NCBI GenBank assembly: GCA_958295845.1
Contig: OY282376.1
Coordinates: forward strand, 4,043,022-4,107,021
Direction: 5' to 3'
Length of the DNA: 64,000 nucleotides
Origin: Caldilineaceae bacterium
GTDB lineage: Bacteria > Chloroflexota > Anaerolineae > Caldilineales > Caldilineaceae
In this document: positions 18,131 to 27,626 of the stretch, in pieces
Numbering within the stretch: the stretch's first letter is position 1
How the letters are laid out: the number at the start of each line of letters is the position of its first letter
The notes under the pieces: generated by a model
The model's database searches: none
What the model saw: the letters and a program-made list of their open reading frames with translations, nothing else
Told to the model about the DNA's origin: nothing
Program-made: the position numbers and the translations under genes

Positions 18131-18158
18131 ATTATACGTCAGACAAACTGTGATACAA
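18131..18158 (-). promoter_or_regulatory. sigma70-type promoter for the BNR protein/murE operon
   Basis: Minus-strand -35 TTGTAT (18153-18158) and perfect -10 TATAAT (18131-18136) with a 16-nt spacer. They lie about 40 nt upstream of the ATG at 18092. Confidence 0.7.
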
Positions 18159-18357
18159 AAGCTGCGGTTTCTTTTCGGCTGTGTCCATATATAGACGAGA
18201 ATCTAACTGTACCCCCGCCCTGCACAGCCGTCTTTGTGACCTTTATACAGTTGCAGGTTATCATGAGTGTCCCTATCCTTGTGCATTGTCAACCGCTGTC
18301 AGACCGCTAAACCGGGAGGACAGCCAATGCGACTGCAAACCGCCAAAGGAGAGAGCG

Positions 18358-20268
18358 ATGCAAAGCCCGGCTCGGCGCGCAATCATGATCGGCATGGACG
18401 GCGCCGCAATGGAACTGGTAATCAATATGGTAAACGGGGGCCACATGCCCCACCTCGAAAAACTGATAAATCGAGGCGTCTACCGCCCCATGATCGGCGT
18501 ATTCCCAACCCTGACACCGCCGGGCTGGACCGCCACCTCGACCGGCGCCTGGCCGGGAAACCACGGCGTCATGGACTTCAACATCCGCAAGCTGGGCGCC
18601 CCGCTCGATGAGACCGTCTGGGGGGTCAACACCGACCTTTCACGAGCCGAATACCTCTGGAACACCGTCGAACGCGCCGGCGGCACACCCCTGTTGGTCA
18701 AATGGGAAATGTCCTGGCCGCCGACCGTAACCAGCGGCGTACAGGTCGAGGGCACAGGCCCCGGCGTCTCCAACCATAGCCAGATCGCCGGCTATCACCT
18801 CTTCGTCGCCGGCAAATGGCAGCGCCGGTCGATCGGCGGCCAGCGCGATCCGGAGACACTGGATCCCAGCGCCCTGCAGACCGGCTCCGACGTCGATCCG
18901 GTAACGATCAACGAGGCCCGCGACTGGACCGCGCTGCCGCCTTCTAGCCGCCCGTCCAAAGAAGTGGAGTTGACGATACAGCCCCTGGCGCGCGGTCGCG
19001 ATTTCATGATACGCGGCGAAAAGGGCACGCCCAAGACCTTTTACGGCCTCATCTACGCATCCGGAGACAGTGGCTACGACCGCGTCCGCATCTGCCGCTC
19101 TCGCGACGGTGAAAACGCAATTGCCGACCTGGCCGTGGGTGACTGGACCGACTGGTGGCTGGACGAGTTCGAGATTGACGCCGAGGAGATCAGCGGCTAC
19201 GTGCGCATGAAACTGGTCAACCTCACCGCCGAAGCCGACGCATTCGAGCTGTTCGTTCCCCAAATCTGGCCGACCACCGGCTACACGAAGCCGGACGGCG
19301 TTGCCGACGAGATCGACCAGCATGTCGGAAACTTCCTCCAGAATCCCGCCAGGGACGCCCTCGGGATCATGGACGACGACACCTACTTCGAACTGCTCGA
19401 CTTCCACCACCAGCGCCTCGCAGACGTGGCCGACTATCTCACCACGAGCCGCGAAGACTGGACAATGCTCTTCATCGAAACCCACGCCTCCGACTATACC
19501 AGCCACTTCTTCCTTGGCCAGGCTGAAGAGTTCAGCGGCGCCGACGTAGAGACGCAGCAGCGCTGCCTGGACGGCGTGGTCCGCACCTACAGCTCCATAG
19601 ACGACATGATCGGCCGTGTCGCCGCCATCGCCGATGAGGAGACGCTGATCTGTCTCGTCTCCGACCACGGCGGAACGCCCAACCAGTTCCAGGCTGTGGA
19701 TATTGACGAGGTGCTCGAGCAGGCCGGTCTCCTCGTATATAATGAAGACAACGAAGACAAGCGGACGGTGGACTGGTCGCGCACGCGCGCCGCGTCAGTG
19801 GGCCTGGTGCACGTGTTCATCAATCTGGAGGGGCGCGAGCCCACCGGCATTGTGTCTCCGGAGGACTACAAGGATACCCAACTGGAGATAATCGCCGCGC
19901 TCCACGCCTACACCGACCCCGCCACCGGCCGCCATCCCTTTGCGCTGGCCCTCACGCGCGACGATGCGGAAATGGTCAATCTCTGGGGCGACACAACTGG
20001 AGACGTGGTCTACGCCCTGCGGCCGGAGTTCGACGGCGCGCACGGTAAACAGCTGCCTTCTGTCAGCTTTGGCATTGCCGGACAGCACTGCACCTTCGTC
20101 CTGTCAGGGCCCGGCGTTAAGGAAGGGCTGGAGTTGCAAGGACAGGTGCGGGTCGTCGATGTAGCCCCAACGCTCTGCTACCTGCTGGGGTTGCCCATGC
20201 CGCGCAACGTGGAAGGAGGCGTCGTCTACGAGGCGTTGACCGACGCTGACTGGCACTTGAAGAAGTAA
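18358..20268 (+). CDS. type I phosphodiesterase/nucleotide pyrophosphatase (alkaline phosphatase superfamily)
   Basis: A 636-aa alkaline phosphatase-superfamily hydrolase with a two-metal active site. Visible ligands are Asp in IMIGMDGAAM, the nucleophilic Thr in FPTLTPPGWT, the later SDHGGTPNQF (Asp and His) and HGKQ in FDGAHGKQ. A central insert of about 200 residues (150-340) is typical of the larger NPP-like members. The ATG at 18358 is preceded by AAAGGAGAGAG; the frame is open 59 codons further upstream but without similarity. No signal peptide is seen, so it is probably cytoplasmic. It may hydrolyse phosphodiester or phosphonate-type substrates; the specific one is unknown. Confidence 0.87.
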   Translation: MQSPARRAIMIGMDGAAMELVINMVNGGHMPHLEKLINRGVYRPMIGVFPTLTPPGWTATSTGAWPGNHGVMDFNIRKLGAPLDETVWGVNTDLSRAEYLWNTVERAGGTPLLVKWEMSWPPTVTSGVQVEGTGPGVSNHSQIAGYHLFVAGKWQRRSIGGQRDPETLDPSALQTGSDVDPVTINEARDWTALPPSSRPSKEVELTIQPLARGRDFMIRGEKGTPKTFYGLIYASGDSGYDRVRICRSRDGENAIADLAVGDWTDWWLDEFEIDAEEISGYVRMKLVNLTAEADAFELFVPQIWPTTGYTKPDGVADEIDQHVGNFLQNPARDALGIMDDDTYFELLDFHHQRLADVADYLTTSREDWTMLFIETHASDYTSHFFLGQAEEFSGADVETQQRCLDGVVRTYSSIDDMIGRVAAIADEETLICLVSDHGGTPNQFQAVDIDEVLEQAGLLVYNEDNEDKRTVDWSRTRAASVGLVHVFINLEGREPTGIVSPEDYKDTQLEIIAALHAYTDPATGRHPFALALTRDDAEMVNLWGDTTGDVVYALRPEFDGAHGKQLPSVSFGIAGQHCTFVLSGPGVKEGLELQGQVRVVDVAPTLCYLLGLPMPRNVEGGVVYEALTDADWHLKK

Positions 20269-20274
20269 TAACCA

Positions 20275-20307
20275 GGGGAGGAGGGAAAACACGAATCCCT
20301 TCTCCCC
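20275..20307. terminator. hairpin between convergent genes
   Basis: GGGGAGGAGGG (20275-20285) pairs with CCCTTCTCCCC (20297-20307) with one G-T pair and an 11-nt loop. It lies between the stops of the convergent genes ending at 20268 and 20317. There is no T-run, so it may be a weak bidirectional terminator. Confidence 0.45.
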
Positions 20308-20316
20308 GCCCTCTGT

Positions 20317-20730
20317 TTAGTAGTCGTCCTCTTCGATTTCGCCCGCAGGCATCTCGATATCCACGACCTCGCCCTGATCGTCGATGATTACGCGAAAACC
20401 CATCATCCCCAGCCACTGCCGCGACTGCTCAGGGATAGCCTGCCCGACAGCCTGATCGATATTGTCGATCGAGGACTCCACCGCCGCCTTGGAAAAAATG
20501 TCGTCCTTGCCCATTAGGTCCAACATGCCGCTTACGGCTAGATCGCGGTGCTGGTCCACCTGGCCCTTGAGAAACTCAAGCACCTGCTGGTCCACCAGCG
20601 CGGCGTCTATGTGGCGCAGAAAGCCATCCTCGTCGACGACGTAACAGGCGCGCTCACCCACATGATTCACCTGCGCCGCCTTTCGGCGTTCATCGAACAC
20701 GAGCCCTTCAAACATCGCCGAATTTGCCAA
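20317..20730 (-). CDS. conserved-looking hypothetical acidic protein
   Basis: About 137 aa from a TTG preceded by GGAGAG; an ATG five codons in (20715) is an alternative start. The sequence begins FEGLVFDERRKAAQVNHVG and has an acidic tail (EIEEDDY). It has no cysteines in a pattern, no membrane segments and no motif I recognise. Regular amphipathic stretches and a clear coding character suggest a real cytoplasmic protein. It stands alone between the phosphodiesterase and the sugar isomerase genes. Confidence 0.6.
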   Translation of the reverse strand: MANSAMFEGLVFDERRKAAQVNHVGERACYVVDEDGFLRHIDAALVDQQVLEFLKGQVDQHRDLAVSGMLDLMGKDDIFSKAAVESSIDNIDQAVGQAIPEQSRQWLGMMGFRVIIDDQGEVVDIEMPAGEIEEDDY

Positions 20731-20867
20731 GGTACTCTCCGATTTCAATTCTCAGATTACAATACGCAGAAGCCCGCAGTTGTCCCGGCTCCGGTCCCAG
20801 GAAACGACATATCCCGCCAACCGTCTGGCCCTGCGTCGCTGCGGGCAGCAACCGCCCCGGCCGGCCC

Positions 20868-21647
20868 TTACATTAGGCCCGCCCGACTTTCCAGAAACTC
20901 CCGGCTGCGGCGCACACTGGCGACAGGATCCTTGGGCAGATCGTGCTCCACAACGTAACACGTCGCGCCGGCTGCCCGGCAGGCCGGTATGAGCGCATCC
21001 CAGTCCAGCCTGCCGTAACCGACGTCGGCCAGGCCCATCTGGTCCTCGTTCTCGCCCGCCCGCGCCAGGTCTTTGGCATGGATGTGCGGGCAGCGGCCCG
21101 CGTACTTCTCGATAAGTTCCAGGGGCTGGACGCCGCCATCGGTGATCCAGGCCAGATCCGGCTCCCAGAACAGATTCTCCGGTTCCGCATTCCCAAGCAT
21201 CAGGTCGATCGCCCGCGCGCCGTCGAACGACTCCATTTCGAAGGCATGGTTGTGATAGCCCAGCCGCATCCCCTCCGCCCGGCAGCGCCGCCCCAACTCA
21301 TTCAGCGTCTGCCCGAAAGCGCGCCATGTCTCTCCATTCGCCGCCTCCCGCACTTCTGGGTCAGGCATGGGCAGGATAAGACTGTCGTTCCCAATCGCCC
21401 GGTGAAATTCGACCGTGCCCGCGAGATCCTCGGCCAGAGCCTGGTAAGGCACGTGTGCCGACACCGCCCGCAGGCCGTGCCGGTCCAATATCGCCTTCGC
21501 CTCCTGCCCGCTGTGATCAGGCAAAAAGATCAGCTCGACGTTCTTATATCCGGCCGCAGCCGCCGCGGCCGCGATATCCTCAAAACTGTCCGATAAATGT
21601 CGCAGGCTGTACAGTTGCACCGCGATCGTGGGTCTGCTGTTGCTCAT
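20868..21647 (-). CDS. sugar phosphate isomerase/epimerase family TIM-barrel protein
   Basis: A 259-aa AP-endonuclease-2/xylose-isomerase-like TIM barrel, a family of metal-dependent ketose epimerases and inosose dehydratases/isomerases. Recognisable elements are IAVQLYSLRHL at strand 1, YKNVELIFL at strand 2, and HNHAFEMES with a metal-ligand His. WEPDLAWITDGG and HIHAKDLARAG carry further His/Asp ligands, and YVVEHDLP supplies a late Glu. Its start overlaps the RecD2 stop by 4 nt (ATGA), so it is translated from the recD2 message. That is an odd functional pairing. Substrate unknown. Confidence 0.88.
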   Translation of the reverse strand: MSNSRPTIAVQLYSLRHLSDSFEDIAAAAAAAGYKNVELIFLPDHSGQEAKAILDRHGLRAVSAHVPYQALAEDLAGTVEFHRAIGNDSLILPMPDPEVREAANGETWRAFGQTLNELGRRCRAEGMRLGYHNHAFEMESFDGARAIDLMLGNAEPENLFWEPDLAWITDGGVQPLELIEKYAGRCPHIHAKDLARAGENEDQMGLADVGYGRLDWDALIPACRAAGATCYVVEHDLPKDPVASVRRSREFLESRAGLM

Positions 21648-24127
21648 CCAATTGTCTCCATTGCTGTCGCACGCCGCAGGCGCTCGGTCAGCCCGCTGTA
21701 ACGCTGCGCTACCTTGTCGTTGCCCGCGGCCATGCCGATTGCCCTCTGTTGCCCCACCAGCACGACCAGCCGCTTCGCCCGCGTGACGGCCGTGTAATGT
21801 AGATTTCTCTGCAATAGCATGTAGTGGCTTGTAAGCAGCGGGATGACGACTGCCGGGAATTCACTGCCCTGGCTCTTGTGTACGCTGATCGCATAGGCAT
21901 GGATCAGTTCGTCCAACTCCGAAAAATCGTAACCGACCGCCCGCCCGTCGATTTCGACCGTCACCTGCTGTTCAGTCAGGTCGACATCCTCAATATAACC
22001 CATATCGCCATTGAACACATCTTTGTCATAGTTGTTACGCACCTGCATCACCCGGTCGCCCGCCCGGTAAATGCTGTCGCCAAAACCGCGCTCGACCCTG
22101 TCCGGTCCGGGCGGATTGAGCGCCTCCTGGATCATCCCGTTCAGCGACTTTACCCCGGCCGCGCCGCGATGCATCGGGCTCAGCACCTGAATGTCCTCGG
22201 GCGGAATGCCAAACCGGCGCGGAATACGCGCCTGGACGAGCTCCACACACAGTTCGGCGGCCCGTTCAGGCTCCTCCGTGCGGAACAGAAAGAAGTCATC
22301 GGCCTCCACCCTCTTCTCCCCTGCAGACCGTGTCAATACCGGCATCTGGCCCTGGTTGATACGATGGGCATTCTCGACGATATAGCTCCCCGCCGCCTGC
22401 CGGAATATCCTGTCCAGCCGCACGACCGCAGCCCAGCGCCGTAAAGCTGGCGCAAAGTCATGCCCGTGCACAGTTCCTTCGTCCGCACCCTCAATGGCCG
22501 CGATCACGTCCCGCAGCACGTTGCCTGCCCCCACGCTCGGCAGCTGGTCGACGTCGCCCACCAGCAGCAAAGACATCTCCGGTGGGATCGCCTTCCCCAG
22601 GTGATTCATCAGAATCAGATCCAGCATCGAGGATTCGTCCACGATCAGCAGGTCGCCCCTGAGCGGGCTCTCCTCATTGCGTTTGAACGCCATCCCGGCC
22701 GCCGGCTGCACCTGAAGCAGCCTGTGCACCGTCTTCGCCGGCCGCCCCGTCGCCTCGGCGAGCCTCTTCGCGGCCCGTCCGGTTGGCGCGGCCAGGATCG
22801 CCTTCGCCCCTGCATCTTCGCACAGGTCAATAATCGTGCGCACAACAGTCGTCTTGCCCGTGCCGGGCCCCCCTGTCAGCACCGTCAGCCGGTTTGTCAG
22901 CGCCGTCTGCACCGCCTCCCTCTGCCGCGCACCCAGGCGCACCGGGCTGTTCTCGTGGCTTGCCCTCTCTTCGAGCCGCGCGAACTTCCGTTCCCAGTCC
23001 ACTTCCTGAAGAGTAGCAAACGCGCTGAAGTTGAGGCCGGCTCCGCCCTGAGCGACGCGGTGTCCCCGCATCATCCCGCCTAAACGGTTGCTGACACCCA
23101 CTTCACTGTAGTACATCGGCGTCAGATAGACCGCCTGCCCGCCCTCCAACAGCGCATCCATCCGCTCTGCGGACGGGGTCTCGTCGGCCCTGCGGTCTGC
23201 CGGCATCAGTGGCATGGCCTGACTGCTCGAAGGTTCGTAGATTCCAGCCACCGCCCAATGCAGCGCTTCTGCCTCCTCGCCCGGTCCGGAAGCAATCTTG
23301 ACGCGGTCCCCTCCTCTCAGATGCAGCAGCCCGGCCGCAACCTTCTCCTTCCCCACATTCAACAGCTGATCGGCCTTCCCGAGCAGTTCTCCGCTTGGCA
23401 GGTAAACATGGCCCTCGTCAGTGGCCCGGTTGAGCGCATACTCAACGCCCGCGGCGATACGCTGCGGCGCGTCCTCAGCCATCCCTAGCGCCCTGCCGAT
23501 CCGGTCCGCCGTCAGAAAACCGATGCCATAAATGTCCTCAGAGAGTCGGTAGGGATTCCGCTGCACGATCTCGACCGCGCCGTCACCGTAACGCTTGTAG
23601 ATCTTCGCCGCCAGCCCGGTGTTGACACCGTGCCCCTGCAGAAAGATCATCACCTCCTTGATCGCCTTCTTCTCCGCCCAGCCCGCGTTGATCATCGTCA
23701 CCCGCTTCCGCCCAACCCCGCCTACCTCGGACAAACGCTGCGGCTCGTTGTCGATGATCTCCAACGTCTCCGCGCCAAAATGGTCCACTATGCGCTTGGC
23801 CGTCACCGGCCCTACGCCTTTGATCAGGCCGCTGCCAAGAAACTTCTCTATGCCGGCAACCGTCGCCGGCAGCGTCGAACGCATATCGTCAACCAGGAAC
23901 TGTTTTCCGTACTGCGGATGCGTCCCCCACTGCCCGCGCAGCTCCACCGCCTCGCCCTCGACAACGCCGACCATGGCGCCTACGACCGTCGCCTCCTTCT
24001 GCCAGTGCGGCAGCTGAGGCGTGAGTTTCTCCGGCGCCAGCTTGGCGACGGTATAGCCGTTTTCGTCGTTGTGGAAGGTGATGCGTTCGATAACGCCGCG
24101 CAGGATTTCTTGCGTTTCGTCGCTCAT
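21644..24127 (-). CDS. recD2: RecD2-type ATP-dependent DNA helicase
   Basis: An 827-aa SF1B 5'-3' helicase of the RecD2/TraA class found without RecBC. The N-terminal OB-like domain (about 1-85) is followed by helix-hairpin-helix segments (GSGLIKGVGPVTAKRIV and EVGGVGRKRV). The Walker A motif LTGGPGTGKTT is near residue 425, motif II is LIVDESSML, and GDVDQLPSVG is motif III. The C-terminal region has AYAISVHKSQGSEF and YTAVTRAKRLV, motifs V-VI. The ATG at 24127 was chosen because the following sequence matches family N-termini; no strong ribosome-binding site is visible. It likely acts in DNA repair. Confidence 0.92.
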   Translation of the reverse strand: MSDETQEILRGVIERITFHNDENGYTVAKLAPEKLTPQLPHWQKEATVVGAMVGVVEGEAVELRGQWGTHPQYGKQFLVDDMRSTLPATVAGIEKFLGSGLIKGVGPVTAKRIVDHFGAETLEIIDNEPQRLSEVGGVGRKRVTMINAGWAEKKAIKEVMIFLQGHGVNTGLAAKIYKRYGDGAVEIVQRNPYRLSEDIYGIGFLTADRIGRALGMAEDAPQRIAAGVEYALNRATDEGHVYLPSGELLGKADQLLNVGKEKVAAGLLHLRGGDRVKIASGPGEEAEALHWAVAGIYEPSSSQAMPLMPADRRADETPSAERMDALLEGGQAVYLTPMYYSEVGVSNRLGGMMRGHRVAQGGAGLNFSAFATLQEVDWERKFARLEERASHENSPVRLGARQREAVQTALTNRLTVLTGGPGTGKTTVVRTIIDLCEDAGAKAILAAPTGRAAKRLAEATGRPAKTVHRLLQVQPAAGMAFKRNEESPLRGDLLIVDESSMLDLILMNHLGKAIPPEMSLLLVGDVDQLPSVGAGNVLRDVIAAIEGADEGTVHGHDFAPALRRWAAVVRLDRIFRQAAGSYIVENAHRINQGQMPVLTRSAGEKRVEADDFFLFRTEEPERAAELCVELVQARIPRRFGIPPEDIQVLSPMHRGAAGVKSLNGMIQEALNPPGPDRVERGFGDSIYRAGDRVMQVRNNYDKDVFNGDMGYIEDVDLTEQQVTVEIDGRAVGYDFSELDELIHAYAISVHKSQGSEFPAVVIPLLTSHYMLLQRNLHYTAVTRAKRLVVLVGQQRAIGMAAGNDKVAQRYSGLTERLRRATAMETIG

Positions 24128-24276
24128 AAGTGTTAGGGTAGCAGAACGGTAAAGACCGATCAACCCGCGCCCGCGCCAGTCGCGGACACCGCTGCATGGC
24201 GTCCACGGGTAGTGGGAACGTACGTCAACGGCCCTTTTTACAGTTCAGTCACAAGCGGAACCATAGCGAACTCCAA

Positions 24277-26193
24277 ATGGAAGAGATCGCAGGATCTTTC
24301 ACGCCCCTCCTTATAGTCATCTCCCTGGCATTCGTAGTGCCGCTGGTGCTCACCCGTTTAAAGCGGTTGCGGCTGCCAATCGTCGTCGGCGAAATTCTGG
24401 CAGGAATCGTCATTGGCCGCAGTGGCTTCGGCTGGGTGACTCACGAAGACCAGCTGCTCACGCTCCTGGCCGAGTTTGGATTCGTCTTCTTGATGTTCCT
24501 CGCAGGCATGGAGATCGACTTCGCCAATCTGAACATCGAGATGCCCGGGACCACCTCAGGGGCAAACGGACGGACCGCTCCCGCAGACGGCCGCAGCCGT
24601 CGCTCTTTCGGTCCCCTTTCCATCGGCCTGGCCAGCTTCCTGCTCACCCTGTCTCTTTCGACCATAGTCGGCTTTGTACTCTTGCGCATGGGACTTGTCA
24701 GCAGTCCGTGGATGATGGCGCTGATCATGTCGACAACCTCTCTGGGCGTCGTCATGCCCGTGCTAAAAGAGCAGGAGCTCATCCGCGGCCGCTTTGGGCA
24801 GACAATCCTCATCGCCGCGCTTGTGGCCGACTTCGCCACAATGATCCTGATAACCGTAGTCATTGCGACGATTTCCCACGGCTTGACGTTCGATATCCTT
24901 CTGATCAGCCTGCTCTTCGTTGCCTTCTTCCTACTCTACCGTCTGGGCATCGTTTCTCTGAACCGGTTTGAGTCCTTACGGCGAACGCTGGAGGACCTCA
25001 GCCGTACAACCGCCCGAATCAAGATCCGCGGCGCCTTCACTATCATGTTGCTCTTTGTGGTGATGGCCGAGGTGCTGGGCGCCGAGATCATCCTGGGCGC
25101 TTTCATTGCCGGCGCAATGCTCTCTCTGCTCTCAACTCGCGAGGATCTGGAGGCAATGCACCAACTGGAAGCAGTCGGCTTCGGGTTCTTCATCCCCATC
25201 TTCTTCATCATGGTGGGGGTGGACTTCAATCTGGGCGCCCTGATCTCGTCAACCGAGGCCCTGTTGCTGCTACCCTTCCTGGTACTGGCCGCATTCCTGG
25301 TCAAGCTCTTGCCCGCGTTGCTGTTCCGCCTGCAGTTCACATGGCGCGAGACCATGTCAGCCGGCTTCCTCCTCTCTTCCCGCCTCTCACTCATCGTCGC
25401 GGCCTCGGCGATCGGCCTGAACTTGGGGATTATCAGCGAATCGGTCAATACGATGATAATCCTGGTGGCCATCGTCACCGTCACCGTCGCCCCCCTGATC
25501 TTCAACCGTATCGCCCCGCGCACCGCCGACGATACCCTCCCACCCATCGTTGTGTTCGGCGCCGAAAGATTGGGGCTCCAGGTCGCTGAACAGCTGCTGG
25601 GCCACAATGAAAAAGTGGTACTCGTCGACCCCGACGCAGATCTGATCGCCAGAGCGCGGCAACGCTCCTCCGCAGGCATAGAGGTCATGCACGCCAATAT
25701 AGACGAAGAGGAAGAAAAACTTGCCGGATACCTCGATTTGGCCGATACGGTCGTTGTCACGCTGAGCGACACCGACCGCAACCGCCACATCTGCCACGTG
25801 GCCCGCACCCGCTACGGAGTCGACCACATCGTCACCCTCGTCAGAGAGACAAACCGGCTGGTGGAATTCGAAACCCTCAACGTGACCGTCTTCAACCCGT
25901 CATTGGACCAGGCCGCGCTGCTGAGCCTGCTGGCCCGCAATCCCGACATCTACGAGCTGCTGACACGGACAGATGACAATAAAGAGGTATCCGAAGTCTG
26001 GTTGCACAATCCCGCCTACGATGACAGGTCCCTGCGCGAACTCGATCTGCCTGGCGACGTACTCATCCTCTCAATTCGACGCGACGGAGAATTCATCGTA
26101 CCCCGCGGAAACACGCAACTTGAATATGGCGACCATCTCACGCTGGTCGGCACATTTGACCATCTGCACGAGGCGCGCGCGCTCTTTCACTGA
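24277..26193 (+). CDS. CPA2 family monovalent cation:proton antiporter with TrkA domains
   Basis: A 638-aa KefB/NapA-type antiporter. Residues 1-410 contain about 12 membrane segments with the family motif LPIVVGEILAGIVIGRSG and an FLMFLAGMEIDF segment. Residues about 425-545 form a TrkA-N-type regulatory domain (VVFGAERLGLQVAEQLL, then VLVDPDADLI). The Gly-rich loop is degenerate. Residues about 555-638 are a TrkA-C domain (VSEVWLHNP to DHLTLVGTFDHL). It probably exchanges K+ or Na+ for H+ and is gated by a nucleotide. The ATG at 24277 fits the membrane start, although no clear ribosome-binding site is present. Confidence 0.88.
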   Translation: MEEIAGSFTPLLIVISLAFVVPLVLTRLKRLRLPIVVGEILAGIVIGRSGFGWVTHEDQLLTLLAEFGFVFLMFLAGMEIDFANLNIEMPGTTSGANGRTAPADGRSRRSFGPLSIGLASFLLTLSLSTIVGFVLLRMGLVSSPWMMALIMSTTSLGVVMPVLKEQELIRGRFGQTILIAALVADFATMILITVVIATISHGLTFDILLISLLFVAFFLLYRLGIVSLNRFESLRRTLEDLSRTTARIKIRGAFTIMLLFVVMAEVLGAEIILGAFIAGAMLSLLSTREDLEAMHQLEAVGFGFFIPIFFIMVGVDFNLGALISSTEALLLLPFLVLAAFLVKLLPALLFRLQFTWRETMSAGFLLSSRLSLIVAASAIGLNLGIISESVNTMIILVAIVTVTVAPLIFNRIAPRTADDTLPPIVVFGAERLGLQVAEQLLGHNEKVVLVDPDADLIARARQRSSAGIEVMHANIDEEEEKLAGYLDLADTVVVTLSDTDRNRHICHVARTRYGVDHIVTLVRETNRLVEFETLNVTVFNPSLDQAALLSLLARNPDIYELLTRTDDNKEVSEVWLHNPAYDDRSLRELDLPGDVLILSIRRDGEFIVPRGNTQLEYGDHLTLVGTFDHLHEARALFH

Positions 26194-26319
26194 GTCTCGC
26201 CCGCGGCCGCACGACAGCAACAGCGCACACACGTTTAACGTGACCCACTGCGCCTGAACCCAATCTTCTACGAATAGTACGTAAGGAAAACGTGGAAAAA
26301 GCGGAGAAAAGCCCGGCTG

Positions 26320-26829
26320 CTACCCGGGAGCGGCGCCCTGCCGGCCGTCGGCCTCCTGCCAGCGCGCGTGTGCCTGGCGTACGACCCGCCGCGTCGCCTC
26401 CTCCATCGGCAGGTCGCCCAGCCCCGCCACCGGCACCCAGGCGACGTCGTCAACGTCATCGGCCGCCGCGACGTCACCCCCCAGGTAGTGCGCCCAGAAG
26501 TCGATCACAACGAAGTGATATCGAATACCCCCATCCGCGTCGCGATGGATCGGCTCGAACAGGTCAACCAGTTCAACGATCTCAATCTCGGCGCCCGTCT
26601 CCTCCCGCACCTCACGCGCGACACCCGCGCGCACCGGCTCGCCCAGATCCAGTAGCCCGCCCGGCAGCGCCCACATACCCTGCGACGGCGGCCGCCCCCG
26701 TTCAACCATCAGGCTGCGCCCCTCACCGTCAAGAACGACCGCCGCCACCGCAACCAGCGGCGCAGGTGGATACTCCCGACTGATCGTAACGGGAAAGGTT
26801 GCTTCCAGCGGGCCTTCACTGCTTCCCAT
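26320..26829 (-). CDS. Nudix hydrolase
   Basis: About 169 aa with a complete Nudix box, GGLLDLGEPVRAGVAREVRE followed by ETGAEIE. This is the GX5EX7REUXEEXGU consensus for Mg-dependent cleavage of nucleoside diphosphate derivatives. The family strand VAVAAVVLDGEGRSLMVERG and WALPGG precede it. The ATG at 26829 lies 2 nt after the HAD gene stop; in-frame GTG codons at 26838/26841 overlap that gene and are alternative starts. Tight spacing implies co-translation with the HAD phosphatase, a sensible housekeeping pairing. The particular substrate is not evident. Confidence 0.9.
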   Translation of the reverse strand: MGSSEGPLEATFPVTISREYPPAPLVAVAAVVLDGEGRSLMVERGRPPSQGMWALPGGLLDLGEPVRAGVAREVREETGAEIEIVELVDLFEPIHRDADGGIRYHFVVIDFWAHYLGGDVAAADDVDDVAWVPVAGLGDLPMEEATRRVVRQAHARWQEADGRQGAAPG

Positions 26830-26831
26830 GC

Positions 26832-27626
26832 TCAACACCACGTCCCGATGAGCGCGGGCAATTCGGACAGCGCCCCGATAACCGCGTCAGGCTCAATGCT
26901 GTCCACCAGGCGTTGGTCCTCCGCCAGCGGGATCATAAGGCAGTGAACCGTCAACGCCCCGATCTCCTGGCCGCCTGCCACATCATGCTTGAGGCTGTCG
27001 CCGACACAGACCAGCTCATACGGCTCCGCGTCCCAGCGCTTCAACACGGCATCGTAGATCTCACTCTCAGGTTTGCGCCACTCCACCGCCGCGCTGCTCA
27101 AACAGACATCCAAATAGCTGCGCAGCCCCGTATAGTCGATAATCCGCTGAAAAATGCGATCGCTGGAGAAATTGGCGATCACCGCCAGCGGAAAGCCCTC
27201 GCCGCGCAAACGCTGCAGCAACTCGACCGCGCCCGGCATCGGCTCCCACGCCGTCATCTCCGGCGCGTAAAAGAGGTCGACCGCCCGCCGCAGAACCTCC
27301 TCGTTCATGCGTGAAGCCGGATAACCGACGAACTGCAACAGGAAACTCATCGTGTCGTCCGCGGTGTGCTCCTCCTGCTCATCGTCCGATTTCGTTTCCG
27401 CGAAGATGCGCGCCTCGACAAGATGCTCCGGAAATTCGTCGGGCAGGTCAGTCATCCCCGTCGAGCGCATGTAATCGAACGCAGTCTGCGCGCCCTGCTT
27501 CATCAACTCGTCGTGAGGCCGGTTGAGCCGGGCAAGTGTATTGTCAAAATCGAAGACCAACCCTTGCACAAGTCTGCGCGGCCGAATCTGTGCGGGTTCG
27601 CCGGTAAAAAACTGGTTCTGTGCCAT
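26832..27626 (-). CDS. HAD family hydrolase
   Basis: A 264-aa haloacid dehalogenase-like phosphatase. Motif I is VFDFDNTLARL (nucleophile and general acid Asp). Motif II is VIANFSSD, and the Lys of motif III lies in VEWRKPESEIYD. Motif IV is CVGDSLKHDVAGG. An alpha-helical cap lies between motifs I and II (about residues 45-140). It is the upstream partner of the Nudix gene. No strong ribosome-binding site is visible before the ATG. Substrate unknown; small phosphorylated metabolites are typical. Confidence 0.88.
   Translation of the reverse strand: MAQNQFFTGEPAQIRPRRLVQGLVFDFDNTLARLNRPHDELMKQGAQTAFDYMRSTGMTDLPDEFPEHLVEARIFAETKSDDEQEEHTADDTMSFLLQFVGYPASRMNEEVLRRAVDLFYAPEMTAWEPMPGAVELLQRLRGEGFPLAVIANFSSDRIFQRIIDYTGLRSYLDVCLSSAAVEWRKPESEIYDAVLKRWDAEPYELVCVGDSLKHDVAGGQEIGALTVHCLMIPLAEDQRLVDSIEPDAVIGALSELPALIGTWC

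Noticed and set aside
18327..18611. Alternative ORF after GGAGGACAGCC in the leader of the phosphodiesterase gene
   Set aside because: It overlaps the true gene in another frame and its downstream sequence is a frame shadow rich in Arg/His. The ATG at 18358 has its own ribosome-binding site and family match.
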